From contig JBIITN010000026.1 of assembly GCA_044340485.1 (NCBI GenBank), forward strand, positions 1 through 27,098: a stretch of 27,098 nucleotides of DNA, in the 5' to 3' direction. A model generated the notes under the pieces. The model ran no database searches. It was not told the DNA's origin and saw nothing but the letters and a program-made list of their open reading frames with translations. Positions within the stretch are counted from its first letter, which is position 1. Every line of letters begins with the position of its first letter. Below, piece by piece: positions 1 through 7,388 of the stretch. This DNA comes from UBA2093 sp044340485 (GTDB taxonomy: Bacteria; Actinomycetota; Acidimicrobiia; Acidimicrobiales; Ilumatobacteraceae). The position numbers and the translations under genes were made by a program.

Positions 1-90
1 CCAATTGCGATGGATGAGGGTTTGCGTTTTGCTATTCGTGAGGGTGGTCGTACTGTTGGTGCAGGACGCGTCACCAAGATCTTGAAGTGA
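1..90 (+). CDS. tuf: Elongation factor Tu, C-terminal end (partial)
   Basis: The first 29 codons, in frame from base 1 to a TGA at 88-90, encode a C-terminus that matches EF-Tu domain III (MDEGLRFAIREGGRTVGAGR, then VTKILK). EF-Tu is the GTPase that delivers aminoacyl-tRNA to the ribosome. Only the last 29 residues are present because the window starts inside the gene. It lies 12 nt upstream of rpsJ, which suggests a str-type operon (rpsL-rpsG-fusA-tuf) ending in tuf-rpsJ; the upstream genes are outside the window. Confidence 0.93.
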   Translation, partial: PIAMDEGLRFAIREGGRTVGAGRVTKILK

Positions 91-102
91 TTGGTTGAGA
101 TA

Positions 103-417
103 ATGGCAAAGAGCAGCATCCGCATTCGCCTGAAGGCGTTTGATCACGAGATCATCGACCAATCAACACGCAAAATTGTTGAAACCGTCACTCGTACAAA
201 CGCCAAAGTGCGTGGACCAATTCCACTACCCACTGACAAGCATCGCTTCACCGTGATTCGTGGGCCACACGTCGACAAAGACTCACGTGAGCATTTTGAA
301 ATGCGTATTCATAAGCGTCTCATCGACATTGTGGAACCCAATTCAAAAACGATTGATTCACTGCAGCGCATCGAGCTGCCTGCCGGTGTCGACATCGAAA
401 TCAAGATTCAGGGTTAA
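103..417 (+). CDS. rpsJ: 30S ribosomal protein S10
   Basis: A 104-aa protein of normal S10 length, with the family's N-terminus (KSSIRIRLKAFDHEIIDQS) and the conserved core around GPIPLPTDKHRFTVIRGPH. S10 sits in the 30S head and, as NusB's partner, also acts in transcription antitermination (family knowledge). The ATG at 103 is preferred over the in-frame TTG at 91, which would directly abut the tuf stop and add four non-family residues. A weak purine stretch (GAGAT) precedes it. The gene is linked to tuf and is followed 20 nt later by a strong terminator, so it appears to be the last gene of the upstream operon rather than the first gene of the S10 operon. Confidence 0.96.
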   Translation: MAKSSIRIRLKAFDHEIIDQSTRKIVETVTRTNAKVRGPIPLPTDKHRFTVIRGPHVDKDSREHFEMRIHKRLIDIVEPNSKTIDSLQRIELPAGVDIEIKIQG

Positions 418-437
418 TACAACCCATAAGAACATGA

Positions 438-470
438 AAAAATGGGGCGGAGTAATCCGCCCCATTTTTC
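438..470 (+). terminator. Intrinsic terminator after rpsJ
   Basis: A perfect 13-bp inverted repeat (438-450 with 457-469), GC-rich in its upper part, closes on the 6-nt loop AGTAAT. The 3' arm ends in a five-T run. This is a textbook Rho-independent terminator. Its A-rich 5' side makes it potentially bidirectional. It separates tuf-rpsJ from the downstream protease gene. Confidence 0.9.
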
Positions 471-515
471 TTGCCCAATTTTTAGGATTTTTTCCCATAC
501 CGATCGAAAAACTGC

Positions 516-531
516 GATAAATACAAAGTCA
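516..531 (+). promoter_or_regulatory. Possible -10 element of a leaderless promoter for the protease
   Basis: The hexamer GATAAA (516-521) matches four of six positions of the TATAAT consensus. It ends 9 nt before the ATG at 531, and no Shine-Dalgarno sequence precedes that ATG. Because a terminator lies just upstream, the gene needs its own promoter. Leaderless transcripts are common in actinobacteria, so +1 may coincide with the start codon. No convincing -35 box is seen. Confidence 0.3.
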
Positions 532-1655
532 TGAGTAACGAACCTTCGTGGTTGTACACCCCTCCCACAGTCAATTCATCTTCTTCCAACGGTGGCCGTC
601 GTGGACGCGCCGTTGCGACCATTCTCGCTATCGGCATCGTTGCTGGTGTGGTCGGCGGAGTCATTGGTGCACAAATCACCGACTCCACAAATTCCGGCTC
701 GGTGTCACAAACAGTTGTCACCGCACCACCTGTTGAAGTGGGTGCATTCGGCGATTCCAATGTGGCTAAGGCAGCAGCAACCATTGCACCGAGCATCGTC
801 ACAGTGACCGCTCGCGGCAACATGGGTGGCGGGGTCGGCACCGGAGTCATCATCACGAGCGATGGCCAAATTCTCACCAACGAACATGTCATCTCAGGTT
901 CCGACACTGTCAAGGTGTTGTTGAACGGCGAGACCAACCCCCGCGACGCCAAGGTGCTGGCCTCTGACGCTGCCAACGACCTTGCTCTGTTGCAGCTCAC
1001 CGAATCGATCACCGGCCTCACCGCCGCCACTTTTGCCGACCCCAACAGCTTTGCTGTGGGAGATCCCGTGGTGGCAGCCGGCTACGCCCTCGACCTCGAC
1101 GGTGCTCCGTCGATCACCGCCGGCATCATTTCGGCCCTCGATCGCACCTTGGTGATGGAATCGGGCGTTCTCAACTCGCTTATTCAGACCGATGCGGCCA
1201 TTTCTTCAGGCAACTCAGGTGGTCCGCTCATCAATCTGGCCGGCCAAGTGGTGGGAATCAACACCGCCGTGGCCCGCAGCGACTTTGGTACCGCGGCCAA
1301 CAACATCGGTTTTGCGATCTCAGCGGGCGAAGTTCTGCGTGTTCTCGACATTTTGCGTGAAGTGGCAGACGGCGCCACTCGCGAAGAGGGCTTCCTCGGG
1401 GTATCCCTTGGGGTCCGTCAAGATGGTGGAAGTGGGGCTGTTGTCACCGAGGTCGAGCCCAATTCCCCCGCCAGCGAGGCCGGGATCCAAGAAGGCGACA
1501 TCATTTTGGAAGTCAACGACCAGTCGATCAGTGGCCAAGGTGCCCTGATTGCGGTTATCCGCGATAGCGCCCCAGGGGATGAGGTGGAAATAGTGGTCGA
1601 GCGAGGCGACGAGCGCCTCACCCTTACCGCCACTTTGGCCGCCCGTCCCAACTAG
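531..1655 (+). CDS. HtrA/DegP-type membrane-anchored serine protease (S1C family) with PDZ domain
   Basis: A 374-aa protein with three parts. Residues 1-25 form a short cytosolic tail rich in Ser, Asn and Arg. Residues about 27-48 are one Gly/Ala/Val/Ile-rich membrane segment that anchors the rest outside the cell. Residues about 80-275 are a trypsin-like domain with the full catalytic triad: His119 (in TNEHV), Asp150 (in ANDLALL) and Ser229 (in SSGNSGGPL). Residues about 283-370 are one PDZ domain (start EEGFLGVSL). This is the usual build of actinobacterial HtrA/PepD-like proteases, which remove or refold damaged envelope proteins (family knowledge). Its position is odd: it interrupts the usual rpsJ-rplC linkage, with a terminator on its 5' side and a structured leader on its 3' side, so it is probably an independent transcription unit. 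Confidence 0.93.
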   Translation: MSNEPSWLYTPPTVNSSSSNGGRRGRAVATILAIGIVAGVVGGVIGAQITDSTNSGSVSQTVVTAPPVEVGAFGDSNVAKAAATIAPSIVTVTARGNMGGGVGTGVIITSDGQILTNEHVISGSDTVKVLLNGETNPRDAKVLASDAANDLALLQLTESITGLTAATFADPNSFAVGDPVVAAGYALDLDGAPSITAGIISALDRTLVMESGVLNSLIQTDAAISSGNSGGPLINLAGQVVGINTAVARSDFGTAANNIGFAISAGEVLRVLDILREVADGATREEGFLGVSLGVRQDGGSGAVVTEVEPNSPASEAGIQEGDIILEVNDQSISGQGALIAVIRDSAPGDEVEIVVERGDERLTLTATLAARPN

Positions 1656-1740
1656 GACGACCCGCTCCGACACCCTGATTTTCCAGGGGTTGGGGAGTGA
1701 GTGGGGGCTTGCGCCGATAGTGTTTGACCTCTTGCGAAAA

Positions 1741-1867
1741 GGGCTTCGGCCTAATTCCAAAGGTTCGATCGTCGAAACACAATCGACGTCTGTGAAGGCC
1801 ACGAAAGTGGAACCACACGGCAAAACCCAGACAGGTGCTCCGTCAACGTATGCGTTGTCGGAGCATT
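1741..1867 (+). promoter_or_regulatory. Structured leader upstream of rplC (three hairpins)
   Basis: The 269-nt gap 1656-1924 carries three inverted repeats on the way to rplC. One is GGGC-TTCG-GCCT (1741-1752), a UUCG tetraloop whose outermost pair is a wobble. One is a perfect 6-bp stem (1770-1775 with 1783-1788) with a 7-nt loop. The longest pairs 1836-1842 with 1859-1865 and 1844-1848 with 1853-1857, leaving one T/T mismatch and loop TATG; G/T wobbles may extend it to 1834-1867. It ends 57 nt before the rplC start. A TTGACC (1724-1729) could be a -35 box, but no well-spaced -10 follows. An autoregulatory role, as for L4 in the E. coli S10 leader, is inference. Confidence 0.5.
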
Positions 1868-1924
1868 TGCGTGAAAACCGAAGACATACATCAGTACAAC
1901 TGCAACGAGCAAAGGGCTACGGCC

Positions 1925-2563
1925 ATGGCACAAAAAGCGATCGTCGGCGAAAAGGTCGGCATGACACAAGTGTGGGGAGATGACCAACGCGTCATTCCCG
2001 TCACTGTGCTTCGTGTTGAACCGGCACGCATTGTTCAGGTGAAAACAGCTGAACATGACGGATACACAGCAGTCCAAGTCACCTACGGACATAAGAAAGC
2101 AAACAAGTTGACCAAAGCAGAAGCTGGTCACTTTGAAAAGGCAAGCGTCGAACCCGGTCGTCGTCTTGTTGAGCTTCGTCTCGATTCGGTGGACGGATTT
2201 GAAGTCGGACAAGAAATTGGCGTCGACACACTTGAAGCTGGCGAAAAGATTGACGTCACCGCAGTGAGCCGAGGCAAAGGTTTCGCCGGTGGCATGAAGC
2301 GTCACAACTTCAGTGGTCAAGGCGCAAGCCACGGTAACCACAAGCACCACCGTGCACCAGGTTCGATTGGTTCATGTTCATTCCCTGGTCGTGTGTTCAA
2401 AGGTCTGAAAATGGCCGGTCACATGGGTAACGAGCAAGTCACCACCTTGAATCTTGAAGTTGTTCAAGCAGACACAGAACGCGGTTTGTTGTTGGTAAAG
2501 GGTTCAATTCCTGGTCCAAACGGCGGCGTTGTCATTGTGCGCAATGCAGTGAAGGCGAAGTGA
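1925..2563 (+). CDS. rplC: 50S ribosomal protein L3
   Basis: A 212-aa protein of usual L3 length. It opens MAQKAIVGEKVGMTQVW, and residues 116-160 hold the L3 signature (RGKGFAGGMKRHNF, then the GNHKHHRAPGSIG loop that reaches toward the peptidyl-transferase centre). L3 is an early 23S assembly protein. The ATG at 1925 is chosen because it gives the family N-terminus and has AAAGGG at 1911-1916 with 8-nt spacing; the frame is open for 30 codons further upstream, but that part overlaps the leader hairpin and has no family similarity. It is the first gene of the uninterrupted ribosomal run. The next gene, rplD, starts 5 nt after its stop. Confidence 0.97.
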   Translation: MAQKAIVGEKVGMTQVWGDDQRVIPVTVLRVEPARIVQVKTAEHDGYTAVQVTYGHKKANKLTKAEAGHFEKASVEPGRRLVELRLDSVDGFEVGQEIGVDTLEAGEKIDVTAVSRGKGFAGGMKRHNFSGQGASHGNHKHHRAPGSIGSCSFPGRVFKGLKMAGHMGNEQVTTLNLEVVQADTERGLLLVKGSIPGPNGGVVIVRNAVKAK

Positions 2564-2568
2564 CGATC

Positions 2569-3189
2569 ATGGCAAAAGTAAAAGTAAAAACCGCAGCAGG
2601 CAAAGAAAACGGCACCGTCGAATTGTCAGATGAAGTGTTTGGCATTCAGCCAAACGTTCCTGTCATGCACCAAGTTGTTACAGCACAACTTGCACATCGT
2701 CGTGCTGGTACACAAAGCACAAAGACTCGCGCAGAAGTTTCTGGTGGTGGCAAGAAGCCATTCCGTCAAAAGGGAACTGGTGGCGCACGTCAGGGTTCAA
2801 TCGTTGCACCGCATTACTCAGGTGGCGGTATTGCACTTGGACCAAAGCCTCGTAAGTATTCCGAGCGCACACCACGCAAGATGATTCGTCTTGCACTGAA
2901 CTCTGCATTGTCAGACCGCAACAACGAAGGACGCATTCTTGTTGTTGAAAGTTGGGATCTCTCAACACCAAGCACAAAGAGCGCACTTGCTGCACTCAAA
3001 GCAATTGGTGTTGAAAGCAAAGCACTTCTAGTTGTTTCTCGCAACGACGAAGTCGCAGCCAAGAGCTTCCGCAATGTTCCTTGGGTGCATGTCATCGAAG
3101 CAGCAGAGCTCAACGCATACGACGTGTTGTGTCACGAGTGGATCGTCTTCACTCGCGAATGTCTCCCCTCGCAAAAGGACGGTGAGTGA
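2569..3189 (+). CDS. rplD: 50S ribosomal protein L4
   Basis: A 206-aa L4. Residues about 57-100 form the family's long basic loop (GGGKKPFRQKGTGGARQGS, then PHYSGGG and GPKPRKY) that lines the exit tunnel. In E. coli L4 also represses its own operon through the S10 leader; whether that holds here is unknown, but a structured leader precedes rplC. The ATG at 2569 is taken over the GTG at 2560, which overlaps the rplC stop and would add only MTI. The end of the gene overlaps the rplW start by one base (TGATG), which suggests translational coupling. Confidence 0.95.
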   Translation: MAKVKVKTAAGKENGTVELSDEVFGIQPNVPVMHQVVTAQLAHRRAGTQSTKTRAEVSGGGKKPFRQKGTGGARQGSIVAPHYSGGGIALGPKPRKYSERTPRKMIRLALNSALSDRNNEGRILVVESWDLSTPSTKSALAALKAIGVESKALLVVSRNDEVAAKSFRNVPWVHVIEAAELNAYDVLCHEWIVFTRECLPSQKDGE

Positions 3190-3479
3190 TGAAAGATCCA
3201 CGCGACGTCATCATCGAACCGGTCGTATCGGAAAAGAGCTACGCGCTCATGGAACAAGACGTGTACACGTTCCGCGTTCACCCCGATGCAACCAAGCCCG
3301 AAATCCACGATGCAATTGAATCCATTTGGGGCGTCAAGGTGTTGAAAGTCAACACGTTGAACCGCAAGGGCAAAGTGCAGCGCACCCGCGGCACCAATCG
3401 TGTTGGTCAGCGTGCTTCCACCAAGCGCGCCATCGTCACCCTCGCAGCGGGAAGCAAAATCCCGTTGTTTGAAAGCTGA
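3189..3479 (+). CDS. rplW: 50S ribosomal protein L23
   Basis: A 96-aa L23 with the typical start (MKDPRDVIIEPVVSEKSY) and the central VLKVNTLNRKGK segment. L23 sits at the tunnel exit and is the docking site for trigger factor and SRP (family knowledge). The ATG at 3189 overlaps the rplD stop by one base; the in-frame GTG at 3186 would add only one residue. The stop is 7 nt before rplB. Confidence 0.96.
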   Translation: MKDPRDVIIEPVVSEKSYALMEQDVYTFRVHPDATKPEIHDAIESIWGVKVLKVNTLNRKGKVQRTRGTNRVGQRASTKRAIVTLAAGSKIPLFES

Positions 3480-3486
3480 GCACATC

Positions 3487-4323
3487 ATGGCTATTCGTAA
3501 GCGCAAGCCCACCAGTGCAGGTCGTCGTTTCCAGACTGTGTCTGACTTCAGTGAAATCACAAAGTCGACACCAGAAAAGACTCTTCTTGCACCAAAGAAA
3601 AACACCGGTGGTCGTAACTCATACGGTCGTAAAACTGCTCGCCACAAAGGTGGAGCACACAAGCGTCAGTACCGCATCATCGACTTCAAGCGCGTGAAAG
3701 ACGGCGTATCAGCAAAAGTTGCTGCAATTGAATACGACCCGAACCGCACCTGTCGCATCGCATTGCTTCACTACGAAGACGGCACCAAGGCATACATCCT
3801 TGCGCCAAAGGGTCTCGAAGTGGGTATGCGTGTAGAAAGCGGACACGGCGCCGACATCAAGCCCGGCAACGCTCTTCCACTTCGTTACGTGCCAGTTGGT
3901 ACAACCGTGCACAACGTTGAATTGCGTCCTGGCCAAGGTGGCAAGATGGCGCGTTCTGCTGGCACCGCAGTACAGCTCGTTGCAAAAGATGGCGACTTCG
4001 CAACATTGCGTATGCCATCCACCGAAATGCGTCGCGTGTTGCTCGACTGTCGTGCAACCGTTGGCGAAGTAGGTAACAGCGAACACGAATTGATCAAGAT
4101 CGGTAAAGCCGGTCGTAACCGTTGGAAGGGTGTGCGCCCACAAACACGTGGTGTTGCAATGAACCCAGTTGATCACCCACTTGGTGGTGGTGAAGGTAAG
4201 ACCTCTGGTGGTCGTCCTCCTGTATCTCCTTGGGGTAAGCCAGAAGGCCGTACCCGTCGTAAGAAAAAAGCATCCAGTGCGCTCATTGTCCGCCGGCGTC
4301 GTTCCGGCAAGGGACGGAGGTAA
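3487..4323 (+). CDS. rplB: 50S ribosomal protein L2
   Basis: A 278-aa L2, the usual length. It has the N-terminal MAIRKRKPTSAGRR, the RNA-binding core (GGRNSYGRKTARHKGGAHKR, residues about 41-60) and the C-terminal AMNPVDHPLGGGEG segment, whose conserved His is linked to peptidyl-transferase function and subunit joining. The reading frame is open upstream to 3400, but that overlaps rplW, so the ATG at 3487 is chosen. The gap to rpsS is 3 nt. A long minus-strand open frame opposite this gene is an artefact of its codon bias. Confidence 0.97.
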   Translation: MAIRKRKPTSAGRRFQTVSDFSEITKSTPEKTLLAPKKNTGGRNSYGRKTARHKGGAHKRQYRIIDFKRVKDGVSAKVAAIEYDPNRTCRIALLHYEDGTKAYILAPKGLEVGMRVESGHGADIKPGNALPLRYVPVGTTVHNVELRPGQGGKMARSAGTAVQLVAKDGDFATLRMPSTEMRRVLLDCRATVGEVGNSEHELIKIGKAGRNRWKGVRPQTRGVAMNPVDHPLGGGEGKTSGGRPPVSPWGKPEGRTRRKKKASSALIVRRRRSGKGRR

Positions 4324-4326
4324 TCA

Positions 4327-4605
4327 ATGTCTCGCAGCATGAAAAAAGGTCCATTCGTCGACGATCACTTGATGAAGAAAGTCGATGCAGCAAACGCTGC
4401 CGGCGATCGCAAAGTCATCAAGACCTGGTCACGTCGTTCCACCATTGTTCCCGACATGGTCGGTCACACAATTGCGGTACACGACGGTCGTAAGCACGTA
4501 CCCGTGTATGTGACCGAGTCGATGGTTGGCCACAAGTTGGGTGAGTTCTCACCAACTCGCACCTTCCGTTACCACGCTGGTCAAGAAAAGAATGCGAAGC
4601 GATAA
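4327..4605 (+). CDS. rpsS: 30S ribosomal protein S19
   Basis: A 92-aa S19 of standard length. It starts MSRSMKKGPFVDDHLMKK and carries the conserved TWSRRSTIVPDMVGHTIAVH block and the C-terminal GEFSPTRTFRYHAG. S19 pairs with S13 in the 30S head near the A-site tRNA. It is separated from rplB and rplV by only 3 nt on each side, so translation is probably coupled. Confidence 0.97.
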   Translation: MSRSMKKGPFVDDHLMKKVDAANAAGDRKVIKTWSRRSTIVPDMVGHTIAVHDGRKHVPVYVTESMVGHKLGEFSPTRTFRYHAGQEKNAKR

Positions 4606-4608
4606 GTC

Positions 4609-5214
4609 ATGACTGGTCCAAAACTCAACGAAGCAAACCGCGAAGCCGGTACAAAGAGTGGCAGCGTCGCAAAGGCGTTGTACGTTCGTTCATCGGCATC
4701 GAAAGTACGCGTAGTTCTCAACCTCATCCGCGGAAAAGACGTGCGCTCAGCAGACGAGATTCTGCAGTTCACCGATCGTGAAGCAGCACGCCTTGTTCGC
4801 AAAGTGCTTGCATCTGCTGTTGCAAATGCAGTGAACAACGATGAGCTCGATCCAGACGATCTGTATGTGAAGGCATGTTTTGCAGATGAAGGCCCAACGC
4901 TGAAGCGTTTCACTCCGCGTGCTCGTGGACGTGCCGGTCGCATCAACAAGCGCACCTCTCACATCACCGTTGTTGTCGGAGCAATGACCGACGAGATGCT
5001 CGCAGTACGCGAAGTAAAGACCACCTCAAAGGGTCGCGCAACAGCGTCTAGCAATCGTCGTGCACGTGTTGCTTCAAGTCGCAAAGCAGTCGACGAGACA
5101 CCTGCAACAGAAGTTGAAGAGACAACTGACGCGCAGGTAACCGAACCAGAAGTAATCGAAGCAACCGAAACGGACGCAGTGGATACAGAAAATAACGAAG
5201 AGGCAGGCAACTGA
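4609..5214 (+). CDS. rplV: 50S ribosomal protein L22 with long C-terminal tail
   Basis: A 201-aa protein. Residues about 20-125 are the L22 core (AKALYVRSSASKVRVVLNLI near the start, FTPRARGRAGRINKRTSHIT with the tunnel-reaching hairpin). Typical L22 is about 110 aa. The last 70 residues are extra: first a basic Ser/Ala/Arg stretch (about 138-162), then an acidic Glu/Thr/Ala-rich, low-complexity end. Tails on L22 are known in other actinobacteria, but the role of this one is unknown. The 3' end overlaps the rpsC ATG by one base. Confidence 0.95.
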   Translation: MTGPKLNEANREAGTKSGSVAKALYVRSSASKVRVVLNLIRGKDVRSADEILQFTDREAARLVRKVLASAVANAVNNDELDPDDLYVKACFADEGPTLKRFTPRARGRAGRINKRTSHITVVVGAMTDEMLAVREVKTTSKGRATASSNRRARVASSRKAVDETPATEVEETTDAQVTEPEVIEATETDAVDTENNEEAGN

Positions 5215-6095
5215 TGGGTCAGAAAATCAACCCATACGGCTTCCGCCTTGGTATCACCACCGACTGGAAGAGTCGCTGGTTTAGCACACGTGAATACAAG
5301 GCCTATCTCACCGAAGACTGGAAAATTCGCGACTATCTCATGACCACTCTTGAAGACGCAGCAGTAAGCCGCGTTGAAATAGAGCGCACACGTGACAAAT
5401 TGCGTATCGACGTGCACACTGCACGTCCTGGAATCGTTATTGGTCGTAAAGGTGCAAAGGCAGACGAGTTACGTACTGGTCTTGCTCAGATCACCGGTAA
5501 CAATCGCTTGCAGTTAAACATTGTCGAAATCAAGCAAGCCGAACTCGACGCTGCACTCATCGCACAGGGCGTTGCCGACCAGTTGGTCAACCGCATCGCG
5601 TTCCGTCGTGCAATGAAGCGCGCTGTGCAAAATGCACAGAAGTACGGCGCACTTGGTATTCGCGTTCAGTGTTCAGGCCGCCTTGGTGGTGCTGAAATGA
5701 GCCGCACCGAGTGGTACCGCGAAGGTCGCGTGCCGTTGCACACACTTCGTGCAGACATCGACTACGGCTTCCGCGAAGCACGCACCAGCTCTGGTCGTGT
5801 TGGCGTGAAGGTGTGGTTGTACAAGGGCGACATCTTGCCGTACAAAGCACAAGGTCAAGACAAGATCACACGTGAAGCTGCAATGGCTGTTGGTGAGACA
5901 TCTGGCCAGTCACAGCAAGAGCCACGTCGTGTCGTGTCATCTGGTGGACCACGCGGTACAGACGTTGAACCTGAGATCACACCACTTGTGAAAGAAGCAG
6001 ATCCCGAATTCGAGCGCTTGCTTGAAGAGGAAGAGGCAATCGAGCGTCGTCTTCATGACTCGCACGAAACGCCGAAGTTGCGTGGGGAGGACTGA
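5214..6095 (+). CDS. rpsC: 30S ribosomal protein S3
   Basis: A 293-aa S3. The start MGQKINPYGFRLGITTDWKS is diagnostic; residues 72-85 hold the KH-domain GIVIGRKGAKADEL loop (IGRKG at 76-80), and the C-terminal domain contains GRLGGAEMSRTEWYREGRVP. S3 lines the mRNA entry channel and has helicase activity with S4 and S5. The core ends near residue 215. The remaining roughly 75 residues are a Gln/Arg/Glu-rich tail ending in an acidic helix-like run and a charged end, longer than the E. coli protein (233 aa). It overlaps rplV by one base and ends 2 nt before rplP. Confidence 0.96.
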   Translation: MGQKINPYGFRLGITTDWKSRWFSTREYKAYLTEDWKIRDYLMTTLEDAAVSRVEIERTRDKLRIDVHTARPGIVIGRKGAKADELRTGLAQITGNNRLQLNIVEIKQAELDAALIAQGVADQLVNRIAFRRAMKRAVQNAQKYGALGIRVQCSGRLGGAEMSRTEWYREGRVPLHTLRADIDYGFREARTSSGRVGVKVWLYKGDILPYKAQGQDKITREAAMAVGETSGQSQQEPRRVVSSGGPRGTDVEPEITPLVKEADPEFERLLEEEEAIERRLHDSHETPKLRGED

Positions 6096-6097
6096 CC

Positions 6098-6514
6098 ATG
6101 TTGATGCCTCGTAAGACAAAGCACCGCAAGCAACAGCGCGGTCGCATGAAGGGTGATTCCAAGGGCGCAACAAGCTTGGCGTTTGGTGAATACGGCATTC
6201 AGGCTCTCGAGCCAGGCTGGATCAGCGCGCGTCAGATTGAAGCTGCTCGTATTGCGATGACCCGTCACATTAAGCGCGGTGGAAAAGTGTGGATCAACGT
6301 TTTTCCCGACAAGCCAGTGACCAAAAAGCCTGCTGAAACTCGTATGGGTTCTGGCAAGGGCAACCCAGAGTTTTGGGTTGCAGTGGTAAAGCCTGGTCGC
6401 GTGTTGTTCGAACTCTCATACCCCAACGAAGAAACTGCTCGCGCAGCGCTGGAGCGTGCGATTCAAAAATTGCCTATCAAGGCACGCGTTATTACGCGTG
6501 ACGAACCGATCTGA
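6098..6514 (+). CDS. rplP: 50S ribosomal protein L16
   Basis: A 138-aa L16, standard length, with the family start (MLMPRKTKHRKQQRGRMKG), the GYISARQIEAARIAMTRH-like block (here PGWISARQIEAARIAM), then FPDKPVTKKPAETRMGSGKG. L16 helps position tRNAs in the A and P sites. The start at 6098 follows a strong GGGGAGG Shine-Dalgarno (6084-6090) with 7-nt spacing, so it is firmly placed. Confidence 0.97.
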   Translation: MLMPRKTKHRKQQRGRMKGDSKGATSLAFGEYGIQALEPGWISARQIEAARIAMTRHIKRGGKVWINVFPDKPVTKKPAETRMGSGKGNPEFWVAVVKPGRVLFELSYPNEETARAALERAIQKLPIKARVITRDEPI

Positions 6515-6525
6515 GGACCAAAGAG

Positions 6526-6744
6526 ATGGCTCGTACAAAAGCAGATATTCAAGACATGAGTCTTGCGGAACTCGTTTCAGAGTTGCGCGCATCAAAGCAA
6601 GAGGCTCTCAACCTGCGATTCCGCAACGCAACTGGACAGCTCGAGGATCACTCAGAGTTACACAAGGTTCGTCGCCACATCGCTCGTATCAATACACTCA
6701 TCCGCCAGCGCGAAATCGCTGCTGCTGAGGCTGCAGGGAAGTGA
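6526..6744 (+). CDS. rpmC: 50S ribosomal protein L29
   Basis: A 72-aa, highly helical protein with the L29 pattern: DIQDMSLAELVSELRASKQE, then LNLRFRNATGQLEDHSEL and a final VRRHIARINTLIRQRE helix. L29 sits beside L23 at the tunnel exit. It is preceded by GAGGACCAAAGAG, which supplies the ribosome site. The next gene, rpsQ, starts 8 nt after the stop. Confidence 0.95.
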   Translation: MARTKADIQDMSLAELVSELRASKQEALNLRFRNATGQLEDHSELHKVRRHIARINTLIRQREIAAAEAAGK

Positions 6745-6752
6745 GTAGTCAC

Positions 6753-7022
6753 ATGGCAGAAGAAACCACAGAACGCAGTGCCCGCAAAGTGCGCGAAGGC
6801 ATCGTCGTGTCCAACAAAATGGACAAGACCGCCGTTGTCGCAGTTGTCGAGCGCGTGCGTCACCCCAAATACGCAAAGTTCGTAATGCGCACCAAGAAGT
6901 TGTACGCGCACGACGAAACAAACGATGTCAACGTGGGCGACCGCGTTCGCGTTATGGAGACACGTCCGTTGTCAAAGACAAAGGTATGGCGTGTTATTGA
7001 AGTTTTGGAGCGTGCAAAGTGA
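6753..7022 (+). CDS. rpsQ: 30S ribosomal protein S17
   Basis: An 89-aa S17 with the characteristic KVREGIVVSNKMDKTAVVAV strand pair, then RHPKYAKFVMRTKKLYAHD and GDRVRVMETRPLSKTK. S17 is a primary binder of 16S rRNA. The ATG at 6753 is preferred over the GTG at 6741, which overlaps the rpmC stop and would add MSSH. AGGGAAG lies just upstream. The last four bases overlap the rplN GTG start (GTGA), a coupling arrangement. Confidence 0.95.
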   Translation: MAEETTERSARKVREGIVVSNKMDKTAVVAVVERVRHPKYAKFVMRTKKLYAHDETNDVNVGDRVRVMETRPLSKTKVWRVIEVLERAK

Positions 7023-7387
7023 TTCAGCAAGAGTCTCGTCTTCGCGTTGCCGACAACAGCGGTGCACGTGAAGTTCTCGTTATCAAAGTGCTCGGCGGTA
7101 CACGTCGTCGCTACGCATCTATCGGTGACGTGTTCATCGGCACGGTGAAAGACGCCATCCCAGGCGCCGCCGTGAAAAAAGGTGAAGTAGTGCGCTGTGT
7201 TGTTGTGCGAGTGAAGAAAGAAAAGCGTCGTCCCGACGGTTCATACATTCGCTTCGACGAAAACGCTGCAGTTCTCATCAAAGAAGATCTCACACCACGT
7301 GGTACCCGTATTTTCGGACCCGTTGGTCGTGAGCTTCGCGACAAAAAGTTCATGCGTATTGTTTCGCTTGCACCGGAGGTGTTGTGA
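7019..7387 (+). CDS. rplN: 50S ribosomal protein L14
   Basis: A 122-aa protein, exactly the classical L14 length, with MIQQESRLRVADNSGAREV at the start and the RPDGSYIRFDENAAVLI and GTRIFGPVGRELR blocks. L14 forms part of the inter-subunit bridge and binds L19. The start is a GTG overlapping the rpsQ stop by 4 nt; no ATG lies nearby, and the family N-terminus begins exactly here. Confidence 0.97.
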   Translation: MIQQESRLRVADNSGAREVLVIKVLGGTRRRYASIGDVFIGTVKDAIPGAAVKKGEVVRCVVVRVKKEKRRPDGSYIRFDENAAVLIKEDLTPRGTRIFGPVGRELRDKKFMRIVSLAPEVL

Positions 7388-7388
7388 C

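Noticed and set aside
1671..1692. A terminator after the protease gene
   Set aside because: CCCTG and CAGGG can pair around ATTTTC, but the stem is only 5 bp and no T run follows.
1724..1757. A promoter TTGACC to TAATTC before rplC
   Set aside because: The spacing is 22 nt, too long for a normal sigma70-type promoter.
1751..2350. A 199-codon minus-strand open frame opposite the leader and rplC
   Set aside because: It lies antisense to a certain gene, has no ribosome site or family features, and is explained by the codon bias of rplC.
3709..4176. A 155-codon minus-strand open frame opposite rplB, rich in Cys, His and Phe
   Set aside because: The composition is that of an antisense shadow, and the whole of it is covered by L2.
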